64,000 bases of DNA. Source: Cenococcum geophilum 1.58 (lineage: Eukaryota; Ascomycota; Dothideomycetes; Gloniales; Gloniaceae). The stretch is taken from positions 2,600,836 to 2,664,835 of the forward strand of contig KV748187.1 in assembly GCA_001692895.1 (NCBI GenBank), in the 5' to 3' direction. The stretch's first letter is position 1; every line of letters begins with the position of its first letter. This document shows positions 36,901 to 47,329 of this stretch, piece after piece. The notes below the pieces were generated by a model. The model did no database searches, was not told the DNA's origin, and saw only the letters and a list, made by a program, of their open reading frames with translations. Made by a program: the position numbers and the translations under genes.

Positions 36901-39544
36901 ATATAGCTTTTCGGCTGACGGGTAGCCGAAACGGCGGTGTAGACAGTAGATCTCCGTACTGGTAAGGTAGCATAGGTTATAGTTAAAAGATTCCTAAATA
37001 TAGGTCTGTAAAGTCTCTCCCTATATAAGGAACGAGTGTCCAAATTGTCGTGTAATTGGCAGGGTAATATACTTACTTCCTAGGGCAGTTACGGGGCCGA
37101 TCAAGGTGTCCGTAATATTATTGTAGTAAACCTGTAACCTGTCCATGTCCGCAAGGCAAAGTAAGAAAGGGGTGTCTGCTTTTACTATGTGGAAGTTAAC
37201 TAGGCCAATTAGGGTCTTAACTGTAACTAATCTAATTAATGCAGTTGAGCCAATGCCGAATTAGACGTTTACGGCCCTAGTTTGCGTAATATTAATGTCC
37301 GTATTGTTATTTGCGGTGGTCCTATATGCGAGGTATTATCCGTAGCCTGTAGTAGACTTCTTAAAGGCGCCTGTGTCGATTATAACACCATAGAATTCCT
37401 TGGGGGTATAGCGTTCTGTGGTAATATATGCAAATAGATCCTGCTTATAATCTATAACGTCCGTAACAGGGGTGCTTACGGAATGGTTTTTAGGCGTAAT
37501 TGAGTGTATAAAGGAACGGTCGGCTAATACGGTCGTAATATTAAAGGCTTAGCTATCCGTAAAAGGTCCGAAAGTAGTTAGGAACGTCTCTGGGGTCTCC
37601 TGTTCCTAGTTATTTAGGTTAAAGTTAATTATAAGGGCTTCTATTAACTTATTAGGGGGCTCCTCTTCTTCCTCTCCTTTATATTCTAAGATAAACTGGC
37701 TAATTCGTTTATTAAATCTCTTCTTAGACCTGTCACGTTCTTCCTGGGTATGCCTTATAGACCAATATCCTTCCTTACCACACACGAAGCATTTCTAGCT
37801 TATTCGTCTATGGGGGTATACTTTTATACGGGGGTTACTGCAGGGGTTACGGGTAGGACTTAGTCGGTACGGGTGCTGCTAGCGGTAGCGGCGGTCCGTA
37901 AAGTAGACGTCTAAGTCTGTTTGCGGATATTAAATATCCGTAATAAAGGCTTAAGTGCTGCCTAGTGGGTTTAAGACTTTATAGGTTACAATAGAGGAGC
38001 GTAGATTATTAATAAGGCCAGCTAAGGTATCTGTAGGCTTGTAGTAGGCGTACTTACAGGGCTCTACTTCCTAGTAGGCCGTAATAAGTTTATTATATAG
38101 GAAGTCGTCTGTTTAAAGCTTAGCGTTAAGGCCGTGCTATAGGTGCTAGAGGTCTTTAATAAGAATTTGCAGGCACTCTATAGTTAATTTTTTAGTATTC
38201 TTATCAATTACGGTCCATAGCTTAGTCGCATTCTATTAGGTAAGGATATCACGCCTATATTCCAGTCCTTTAAAGTAATTACGGATAGCTTCTTATAGCT
38301 TATTAAAGGGGACACTAAGGGGGTTACTCTTAAGGTTAGTATAGTAGTGGTTAAGTGCTAGGCCGCGCAGTATAGTAGAGTAGGCTTGGCTAAACTCTTA
38401 TTTAGGAATATTAGCCTTCTAGTAGAGGTCCGTAAAGATAGTCAGTTTAAAGTTAAAATTATTATTTTCACCGCTATACTTAGATTCGTCGGTATAAAGC
38501 TTAGCTAGGTTAGCTAGCTCCTTACCGTAGGTCTTTACTTAGGTAGGTTGCGGATCTATAACTTACGGATCTATAGCTTGCGGATATATAGCTTGCGGGT
38601 TTATGACTTAAATAACGGGGGTAGTTTAGTCCGTATTTTGGTTTATAGGGGTATTATAATCCGTAACTTAAGAGTAGGGTATATTTTAGCCAATAAGGTT
38701 AAGTCTAAAGCCGCTTAGGTTTATAGGACGAATTTGGTTAAGTGGGTTAGGTATAAGGCTAGCGATTATATTAAGTTTAGAAGAAGTAAAGAGTTCCTTA
38801 GTTTCTTAGAACTAGTCTAGGATTTCCTCTTTAGTCTATTCTATTTAGTCCTTCTTGTGTATTATATTATATAAGGACTATATAATAGTAACTCATTTAT
38901 TCCTTTTAACCTATACACCTTAGTTACATAAAAGGGTTTGTAGTTTATAGATAGTAATAGGGTTATAGGCCTTAAGAATAGCTTCCGTAAAGTCCATAAA
39001 GTCTTCCTAGTATTACTCTTATAGGTCGTCATTTATAAGCTTAAAGTGTTTATATTTAAGGATTTTAAAACTAATATAGTTGTTAACGTCGTTTATAGAC
39101 GTAACGTCGACTCCTTGTCTCCACTTCTTTTAACCTTTACTAACTTACTTGCTGATGTCTGCCATACTATAGTATAGTGTGGTGCGTAGCGGGTGGTAGC
39201 AGCTTATAACGGGTGGGGGAGGTCTTGTAACGGTCCGTAAAATCGATTAATGGGTCCGTAATAGTTCGCAGGAGGGTAGGGGTTTTCCGCAAAAGGTCCA
39301 AAGAGGTTTAAGGTTCGAGGGGTTTAAAAATAGGGGTTCCGTATAGGTCTGTATTCGCATTTATAACTTCCGGTAAACCGTACTAAGACTTAAATAAGTA
39401 TACAGAGTTAGTAATAGTCCGTAATCCCCGACTTCCGACCTTCTAGTAGGTCGTACTAGGAGTCTAAACGGGTGGTCGCTGTCGTGTGTATCGCTCGGGG
39501 GGAGGTATCGAGTGATTGCTGATCTGTGCGCGCTCACTGATCAG

Positions 39545-39812
39545 TGTTCATACTAACTTAATAGCACAAGTGAGTTGTATCCACGGGCACGAAATACATG
39601 TAGTATCGTATGCTTGTTTGGATGGTGACTGTCGATTATATAAAGCAGACTACGTGGTCTATATACTGATGCACCTCCCCCCTAATTAGTTAGTGCTTTA
39701 TAAGTGCACCAGACGCGTAAGCAAGTGGTTAGTGCACTAAACGCGTAAACGCGTACCTGGTGTACCGAACGCGTAAGCACGCGTTTGGTACAACAGGTGC
39801 TGTAATTATACA
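39545..39812 (-). repeat. 5' LTR of the Copia element (right copy)
   Basis: 268 bp with TG...CA ends and the same five ACGCGT hexamers (39,713-39,784). No tRNA primer-binding site could be assigned confidently in the adjacent internal sequence. Confidence 0.95.
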
Positions 39813-39946
39813 GTAATATATATTTTAATTTAAGCCTATAAATAAATACAATATTATTAGAAATCGGTTACTATTAGCTACTACTTATAGTATAGTTCTA
39901 TTTAAAATTAATTAGAAGCTAGAATTTCTTTACCTTAAAACCTCCC

Positions 39947-40954
39947 CATACTTAAGAGTAACTTGTATAAATTAGCTACATTCGTCTTAGATAAGTAAGG
40001 ATTTCACAAATTCTCCCATTAACACTATTTGCCTTACTTAAGTTGTAGCCAATATAGATTATACTTAAAGCCTTCCTAAACCTATTATCGAACTTAACGT
40101 ATATCGCTATTAGATGTGTCTCTATACTTATACGCTTAAAGAAGAGCTTATTAGAGATTATATTACTATTATATCTCTATAAAATAAGCAGTTAAGAACT
40201 AAGTTACAGTTTTAGGACTTTTAGCTGCAAACTTAGCGTAAACTTAAAATGATTAAGATAAAGCTTAATAAAAACGATAAAATTATTAAATATACGAAAC
40301 TTACTATAAAAAGACTAGAATAAGTAATAGAGCGAATTACTATAGAACAGGAGTAGAAGAAAAAGGATAATGCTTTAAGAGCCCTTATAAGCCTTAGATT
40401 AGCTCTACTAGAGTATCCTCTAGTACTAGAGTTAATAGGAGTAGACGGTTAGACTCTTTTATATCTTTACTAGTTACAAACTAACCTTATATTAGAGTAC
40501 GATTTTATAACAAAAGAGGGAGATGCTAGAATACTCCCTAGTTATCCACTTTGTAATAATATTATCCTTAATTCTAGAACCACTATACACGCCATTAACA
40601 ATTAATTAAGATTCGTTGACGAGCTTTAGCTAAGTAATAACTTTGTATACGCCGGAATGGGCTTAGATTTAATTAAGGACTTTAAACTACTAAGATTATA
40701 ATTTAGATACTAGACGGAACTAGGAGAATCTAGTTTAAGAATGCAGTATATATACTAAACTTTTATATAAGCCTAGTCTGTCTTTAAAAGTTTAATAAAT
40801 ATAGAGTCTTTTAGGATAATAAGAATAACTTACTATACTATAGCGATCGATAGACGTACGCCTATTGCGGTTAGTACAGTAATTAGTTAACCCTTAAATA
40901 TTACAAGCTTAAGCTAAGGGCCCTTAAGGAAGAGCTAATAAAAAGCTTAAGAAA
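39947..40954 (+). pseudogene. long unidentified coding relic with charged central region
   Basis: About 325 plus-strand codons stay in one frame with about 7% stops, all TAA/TAG. Readable blocks: YTLKEELIRDYITIISL (near 40,130), a Lys-rich helix RKLKMIKIKLNKNDKIIKY (near 40,245), LRALISLRLALLEYPLVLEL (near 40,385), LEYDFITKEGDARILPSYPL (near 40,500), GMGLDLIKDFKLLRL (near 40,660), GESSLRMQYIY and IAIDRRTPIAV (near 40,850). Acidic and basic residues are well mixed, unlike a shadow frame. No family was recognised. The frame ends at the target site of the solo LTR that follows. Confidence 0.5.
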
Positions 40955-41170
40955 GGAAGTGTTAACCTAAATTAGGTTTGCTTACTACCATCTTACTACT
41001 ATCTTTATTACCTACTACCCTATAACCTACTACCCTACTACTTACTACCCTATAACTTACTACCTATTTCTATTCCTTATATCTTCCTTATATATATAGA
41101 GGCCCTAAAGCCACGTTTAATAGATAAAGTTATTAATTTTTTATCTCTTAATCTCACGATCAACAGGAAG
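40955..41170 (+). mobile_element. solo LTR with 5-bp target duplication GGAAG
   Basis: The LTR is 40,960-41,165 (206 bp), from TGTTAACC to GATCAACA, flanked by GGAAG at 40,955-40,959 and 41,166-41,170. The left half is a run of CCTACTACCCTATAA-like repeats. The right half has a TATA-like box (TATATATAGAGGCC) followed by the conserved AAAGCCACGTTTAAT. It is from a different family from the solo LTR at 8.1 kb. It appears whole and moderately RIPped. Confidence 0.88.
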
Positions 41171-41184
41171 AATTAAGGTTAATT

Positions 41185-41500
41185 AGACGCCTATATCTAG
41201 CATAGCTGCGGACGATTTAATAAAGGCTCTACCGCATTAAAAGAATAAGGCATTTGTTCGCAAATTAAATCTAGTTAATATTAAGGAAAGGTTTAAATTT
41301 AAGGGATATTTAATTATGAGCTCTTAGGGGTATATTTAACTTAACACCAAATTAATATCGCGACTTTTTGTACCTTTTTTATAGCTCGGAAGGCTCTATA
41401 TAGCTAGGGGGTATCAACCTACAAAACTTTAGACGTCGTATTAGTCCTTAATTAAACGACTAACGTGTAAAGCTCTAACTAATTAACTAAATACGTTATA
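41185..41500 (+). pseudogene. coding relic downstream of solo LTR
   Basis: A plus-strand frame of about 100 codons with about 6% stops reads SIAADDLIKALPH, KNKAFVRKLNLVNIKERFKF and LNTKLISRLFVPFL. It lies beyond the target duplication and so is pre-insertion sequence. It could be the remainder of the relic before the LTR, or part of an older element with the LTR-like end at 41,540-41,600. Undecided. Confidence 0.35.
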
Positions 41501-41539
41501 GATTACACGAAGCTAATAACGACTTCTTAGTGTATATAT

Positions 41540-41600
41540 AGAGACTTTAGAGCCACGTTTAATGTAGTAGAGTTTTTATTCTTAATCTAACCGTTTAACA
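41540..41600 (+). mobile_element. LTR-end fragment related to the 41 kb solo LTR
   Basis: TATATATAGAGACTTTAGAG then GCCACGTTTAATG, running to TTTAACA at 41,600, parallels the right half of the 40,960-41,165 LTR. The left half and the target duplication could not be found, so only a fragment is claimed. Confidence 0.5.
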
Positions 41601-43170
41601 AATTAGATTAACGGCCTTAACTATTTTAAATATTAGCTTAAGTATTACTAGCTGTTACTCCTAATAGATATTAATTGATAATAAAGCGTGTATTTTAAAG
41701 GAGATTTAAAAGGACCTAACTTCTAGAAGTACTGCTTATGTTTTAAATGGAATTTATAAATAAACATTTAACCTATAGCTTAGGATGCAGATTTAAAACA
41801 ATTTCTAAATAACTGGATTTTAAAGTTAACGCAGTAAATATATAATAAATGCTTAAATAAAACGGTAATAATCTGTCAGCGTATCCGATTTTAATTCCTC
41901 CTTATACTTTTAGCAGCTATTATAAATAAACTAGTATCTAAGACGTATTACATTATCTAAATATCTATATAAGTTGTGTATATCTCCTACTTTCCATTTA
42001 GTAAAACTAGCGGATTTAGCAATATAGGCCAATCCTAAACCTAGTATAATGTATATACACTTCCATAAACAAGGTCCTAGGGCAGCTTAACTTAGGTGCT
42101 ATACTATAAACTATTACCCTTAAAGTTTTTATATTGTCGCTATAGTAGGTTTTAACAGTAAAGAGACCTAGGACTGCTGTTTATCTAATAGCAGCTGCTA
42201 TTATTAAAAGGTGCTTATATAAGAAGGCGCCTATAACTATCCCCCCTAATTTTATTACTATTCCACACCTAATAAATTGCTAGTAGTAAGTTAGAAGGAA
42301 AAGGAACTACTATTTTATAAATAGAAACTTCTCTAGAGGAGGCCTTACCTAGGGTTTAATTTAGTAGGGTAATGTGGCCATTTTCTTAATACATTAGCAG
42401 TATAGTATCTCCTATTAGTGTAGATAACATAAGACTCCCTAATATTTGGTTGTAATTTATCTAAGTTTATTTACATATAGGGTCTGTAGGTAGAAGAGCA
42501 TTACTATTATAGCTATTAGGAGGTAGGAGATAGGCTATATAGGCGTCTCTATTGCTAATAAAGAAAGGTAAGATATAAAGAACTTAATATTAGTGTTAGT
42601 AAGGCTAATGCTTCTAGCGTATAGTATAGTTTACTATTTCCTTAAGGGAAACCGGGAGTTCCTTTTAGGACGCTATAATTATCTAAAATTAATATCCGCT
42701 CTACCTAAGTATGAGCAAAACACCAACATAAGAGACAAAGAAGATAGATTAAAGGAGAAACTCGGAGATAGAACATTTTTGCGTTTTATTTCTAGTGTAA
42801 AGGTAAAAGAACATAATTTTATATTTTTAAATACTGTAAAATAATGTTTTTAGTAGCAATTTGTTCTAGTTTCTTATTAAAGATATTTAGTATTACTAAT
42901 CTTAGAAACATAAAACGGGAAATAGGAAGCAAGAAATAGGAAGAAATTATAAATAAGAAACATAAAACTTAAATTATAAAATAGGAAATTAAAAAGACTA
43001 AATAGAAATATTAAAATAATTTTCTAATTTTAAGTTTTAACTTCAACGGTCTATTAGGGACGGCGTATAGTTAAAAGGTGTAATTGCTAGCTGCTAGGGA
43101 TCGCAATATATATTATATTAACTATAACCTTAATCTTTCTCACAAAAACTTACAAAGGCTATACTGCACC
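41601..43170. other. RIPped DNA, no gene assigned
   Basis: No low-stop frame of length. The open frame 42,593-42,844 on the plus strand (83 codons, KGNREFLLGRYNYLKL, RDKEDRLKEKLGDRTFLRF) is charged and could be a real coding scrap. It stands alone and nothing identifies it. Confidence 0.3.
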
Positions 43171-43470
43171 TTAAAAAAACTCTATAAGACTCTAAAAGGT
43201 CTTATCTTAGTAAGTAACCCTATAATAAAGTTAGCAATATAAGCTGATATAGTAGATATAGGTAAGAAAAGTCCTAGTAGTATAAGCGGTACAGTTGTCG
43301 CGGGGATTACTATAATCACTACTATTATTTTAATAGCACTGGTCCTGTTTCTAATTATACGCCGTTAATAAAAGTATAGGCTTTAGGATGCGGTTTAAGA
43401 TATAGTTAAGGACGTACGGCTTAGAGAAGAACGGGGGAAGGTAAATAGGGTAACTAGATTACCTTAACGC
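43171..43470 (+). pseudogene. single-pass membrane protein relic
   Basis: The plus-strand frame reads a Lys-rich extracellular or lumenal stretch (LKKLYKTLKGLILVSNP, then ADIVDIGKKSPSSIS). A clear transmembrane helix follows (GTVVAGITIITTTIILIALV..FLII, 43,288-43,360), with RR after it, as expected for a cytosolic stop-transfer. A charged tail comes next (DIVKDVRLREERGKVNRV). Stops are about 8%. The Ser-rich-GTVVAG-TM-RR layout is common in fungal cell-wall sensor and other type I membrane proteins. No ectodomain was recognised, so the family is open. Confidence 0.45.
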
Positions 43471-45219
43471 ATATTATTTTCTAAAGAAGAGCGCTTCTAG
43501 GTATTCTAGTCCTAAGCCTATAGCTATAAAATTAAATCGATATTTTTTAATGTTATAGTTTAGGATATCTTAGATATAACTAATGGCAAATATCGTGCAC
43601 ACCCGTTTATATAGCCACTATGGTATGCCTAACTTACAAGTCTATATACGTACTTATGCATATAACAGGTGTCGTTTCTTAAAAAAGTAAGGATAAAGCG
43701 CTTCTCCTTCTTTACTACTACTAAAAAAGAAATAAATAAAAAAGATTATAATTAATAAACCCTAATTAAGCTATCCTAATTATAAAGTCCTAAGCTAATA
43801 AGAATCCCTAGCTTGGCTATACTATCGCTTTCTATAGCTAGCGCTTTATCGCCTTATTAATACCAAACTCGCCTTTACTAACCCCCGCCCTTTATCTTTC
43901 CGCTAAGTAAAAATTACTAAAAATAGACCCCTAAGCTAAAAAGGCGGCAGTGCCCAAAATAAGAATATATAGACACTTAGATACTACTTAGCACCTAATA
44001 GGCCCTTATTTCCAATCGCTGCTTAAAAGGTACTATAGTATTGCGTTAAACGTACAGCCGCTTATAGTTACACTCTTTGCTATATATCTAATAGTAACTA
44101 TATAAAGAGTTCCTATCGCATTTTATTTTCGTAACCCGGCAATTAAAATATAGTAATTAATACTTAACTTCGGGACCTTCTAGAGTGGGTTTGGTATAAA
44201 TTAAAGTTTCTCTATTATAAGTAGTCCTAGTAGCCGTTAGTAGGGCGAGCTAGTTTAACTAAAATTGCTCTCCTATATCTTAGAACTGTGTACCTAATAG
44301 AGTCTAATTTTAGGTAACCTGCTCGGCCTTTATAAAGCTTAAAGTGGTATTACCGCAATAATTGTTAGAAGTTATTAAGGTATATTACTATACAGATAAT
44401 TAAGACTCCGGATACGTTATAAGAAAGTACCTATAATTTATCTCTGTCTCTAGAATAACTATTAACGTCTCTTTATTACTGGTATAAATATTATAAATAA
44501 AAGGTCTTTATCTGGTCCTTAGAGACGCTATTAATTACTAGCAAAGCCTAAAGTTGCTTATTCTCTCGTTATATAGTACTTTACATTTCCTAGGAGGCTT
44601 TTACATTCTAAGCCATAATATTAACCTACTTTTACAGCTTAGCGTAGTTTTAGCACTCTTTTGCCTACTATAGTATTGTAGTAAAAGCTCTACTGTATAG
44701 GTTGTTCCTAGCGGCTAAAAGTAAGAGTCTTAGTAATAAGTTAAATAAGTAAGTAATAGTAGAAACGGAGGAGTAAAGATACTAATAAGCCTATAGAAAG
44801 GGATATTAAACCTTAAATATAAAAAGACGCTACTTGCTATAACACGTTTTATACTTACATACTAGGTTCCCGCTATGCCGTAGATAGTAAAGGTTGGTAA
44901 AGGTTAAGGCCTAATTCGGGGTCGCTAAACGGGGCCGCTATAAGATATACGGCCACTAGGGGATATAAAATCACCATAAATATATATAGAGATGCAAAAA
45001 TAGCATATAATAGCTTACTTTAGCGGTGAATTCTAAGCATTAGAGGTAGCCGCAGTTAGTATTAATATAAATCTTTCGCTATACTATTTACGGACTTAAG
45101 AATAGTTCTATTATAGGGATACCTACTTAGGTTATGTTTTTAGGGCTTTAGCAACAGAAATGTCTTAGTACTTAGAGTAATTCCTTCTATTAGCCACGAA
45201 GGTAGCTTTACTACTAAGG
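43471..45219. other. RIPped DNA, no gene seen
   Basis: Stop-dense in all frames. A GC-richer stretch at 44,900-45,060 (GGGGTCGCTAAACGGGGCCGC) has no recognisable content. Confidence 0.3.
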
Positions 45220-45345
45220 TGTTAGACTCTAAACGACTACGGACACTAAAGGTTAAACTAGGGTTATTTCCTTATATATATTAGGGCTCTTAAAGCCACC
45301 TTAAATAAAAGAGATTACTTATTTAATTCTATGTCTCTACCTATT
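45220..45345 (+). mobile_element. possible LTR fragment, same family as the 41 kb solo LTR
   Basis: TTTCCTTATATATATTAGGG then CTCTTAAAGCCACCTTAAAT aligns with the TATA-AAGCC half of the 40,960 LTR. A TGTTAGAC at 45,220 could be its start. No target duplication or right end could be fixed. Confidence 0.3.
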
Positions 45346-45900
45346 AGCTAGCTTATATTATTTATTATAATACCCGCCTAGCTAAAACCTTCTATTATTA
45401 ACTAAAAGTATCCTTTAACCTTGCTGGAGATAGCACTGGGAACACTAATTATACTAACACTTATAAGACCTAATAGAAGGACTTTGTACGTTTTAATATT
45501 TACACTATCTCGCTATTAGCAGTGCTATAAAACTATAAGCAGGTACGCTTATATAGGTCCAACTTATTATATCCCGTATTATATTCCGTTTTATTCCCCC
45601 CTTATAAAGTTATATAGGCTTTATATTTATAATTTAGACATTTTTCTTTTATCTCTACGTATAAACTATCTCCGTAATTACATTAGCTCTATAATTAGGA
45701 TAAGCTTAGTAATTAGAATGGCCGAACTTATATAATACCATTCTCTATTTCTTGTGTTTAAATAATACACGCATATAGTATGGCCGCATAGATAACAATC
45801 ATTTATAGGTTAATCCGCGCTTTTATACTAACACTATCTTCTTTATTAGGAAAGACTATATCTGGCGTAAAATTTCTTATATAAGACTAAGTTTATACAG

Positions 45901-45975
45901 GTGCTAATTAAGCTAGTGTTAATTATGCTAGTATTAATTGTGCTAGTGCTAATTATACTAGTACTAATTATGCCG
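45901..45975 (-). repeat. 15-bp tandem repeat, five copies
   Basis: Five units of GTGCTAATTATRCTA at 45,901, 45,916, 45,931, 45,946 and 45,961, exactly 75 bp. On the minus strand it reads as the pentapeptide (S/N)TS(I/T/L)I. The unit length and copy number match the unrelated array at 11,385-11,459. Confidence 0.88.
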
Positions 45976-46439
45976 ACACTATTTCTGTAGATATATTACG
46001 GATGCGATTATTCTAATACGGATTTAACCTATCTCCGTATTTATGCTAATCCATTAATTATTGCGGCGTAAGAATATAGTAGACAGACTTATATTATAGT
46101 ATATTTTATTTATCTTGCATATAGGCGAGATAGCTTAGGTATAAAGAATAATAGTAAGTAGTGCGGGGCATAAAGATTAATAGTGAGGAGTGCGGCCGAA
46201 GTTATATTTTATCTTAGCTAAGATCCTAGGCGCAGCTACTAGTCTAATAATACCTTACATAACGCCTTATATAATACCCTAGCTTAGCCCTAAAGCTTCT
46301 TATATAAATAATATAAAAAGCGCCTTACGTATTTAGATTGAAATTCTAGAATTAATTAAGAATCCTTAATATAATTACGCTTGCCGTCTTATACTATAAT
46401 GGACCTAGAAATACTAAAAATACTTATAGTTTATTAAAT
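45976..46439. other. RIPped DNA, no gene seen
   Basis: Two short near-copies of a TAAAGAATAATAGTAAGTAGTGCGG-type motif occur at about 46,145 and 46,170 (AGTGCGGGGC / AGTGCGGCCG). Nothing else was recognised. The interval 45,346-45,900 is similar and also without a gene. Confidence 0.3.
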
Positions 46440-46774
46440 AGATAAGTTACTTATAAGAACTCTGTCTTATTATAAGAGGCTCTAAAGCCTTACTATATAT
46501 ACTAGATAGGTAGCAAAAGGCTAATAACGATTTGTAACTGTTACTTAATTGCTACTAGGTTAATATTGCTACTTAGTTAGTAATAGGTAATAAATAGGTA
46601 ATAGAATTAGGTAGTAAGATATATAATGGCAAGAAATAGAGTAGTAAGTTATAAGGTAGTACCTTTAAGGTTAGTACTTAATAGTGAAATTAGTGGTTAA
46701 AGCGGATCCTAATTTATTCCTCTTAGATTCTAAATAGGTTGGCATATTACGCAAATTTAATAATAATAGTAACA
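46440..46774 (-). mobile_element. possible LTR in minus orientation
   Basis: On the minus strand a TGTTAC start at 46,774 is followed by TACTACC-rich sequence. A TATATATAGTAAGGC then TTTAGAGCC block comes next (about 46,470-46,500), resembling the 41 kb solo LTR family. A purine tract, GCAAAGAGGGAGAAC, abuts the start (46,775-46,789). No target duplication was found, and the inner end is a guess. Confidence 0.35.
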
Positions 46775-46789
46775 GTTCTCCCTCTTTGC

Positions 46790-47260
46790 GTAATAGTTAT
46801 ATTTATACTATACCTGCTATTAGACCATATAATACCATTATAAAGGGTACCTATACGCATTCCTATACCTATTCCTCTACGCATTTCTATTCCTATTTCT
46901 CTACAAATTTCTATAACTATTCCTCTGCTCTACTATCTAATTCGTCTTTAGCGGATTTAAAACTCGCGTTATTTATTACTTCCTTGGCGGATCTAAAACC
47001 AAAATTAGGCTTTTCTTTAAAGTTTTCTTTAATGCTTAAGTTACGTAGAGGTTTTATTAGGCTTTCCTTTAATTCGGTTATATATATAGAATCTTTCCCC
47101 CGCTTAATAAGTATATCTTTAATATAGCTAAGTTGCGTTAAGACCTTCTCTATATCGAAAAATTCTTTACTAAATATAAAAAGGCTAAAAGCCTAAAATT
47201 TATATAGTAGACAAGGCAGGAAATAGAAGTCTTAGTATATATTATAAGTTTAGTATACCT
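46790..47260 (-). pseudogene. Lys/Glu-rich coding relic
   Basis: The minus-strand frame has a long stretch without stops: IEKVLTQLSYIKDILIKRG, YITELKESLIKPLRNLSIKE and KPNFGFRSAKEVINNASFKS, then AKDELDSRAEE. Gln-derived stops follow in a Glu/Val/Gln-rich C-terminal segment. The plus-strand open frame over the same bases is its hydrophobic shadow. No domain was recognised. It sits about 70 bp downstream of the ABC transporter relic on the same strand and could be part of the same transcription unit or a separate gene. Confidence 0.5.
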
Positions 47261-47329
47261 ATGCCACTAGCCTACTAATATAAAATTATTATTATTTATA
47301 AGGTATATATGCTAGCTTTCTATTTTATT

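Larger units (their letters stand above)
33704..39817 (-). mobile_element. Copia LTR retrotransposon fossil
   Basis: The element spans 33,709-39,812 (6,104 bp), with the target duplication GTAAT at 33,704-33,708 and 39,813-39,817. It is transcribed from right to left. Parts in order on the minus strand: gag with a CCHC knuckle near 37,790; protease near 37,370; integrase (about 37,000-36,250); a linker with an AT-hook-like RGRGRPRK motif (about 35,830); reverse transcriptase (about 35,620-35,000); RNase H (about 34,720-34,250). Integrase ahead of reverse transcriptase defines Pseudoviridae/Copia. A G-rich purine tract lies near 34,070. It is full length and carries many disruptions, mostly RIP-type. 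Its LTRs differ by about eight transitions in 268 bp, so it is probably younger than the Gypsy copy. Confidence 0.95.

Noticed and set aside
43480-43560. Possible WD40-like start after the membrane-protein relic (AYSYKIKSIFFN)
   Set aside because: The match is too short and no further repeats follow.
46786-47127. Open plus-strand frame of 113 codons, Ser/Tyr/Thr-rich
   Set aside because: The minus strand over the same bases reads a charged Lys/Glu protein with a normal composition; the plus-strand frame is its shadow.
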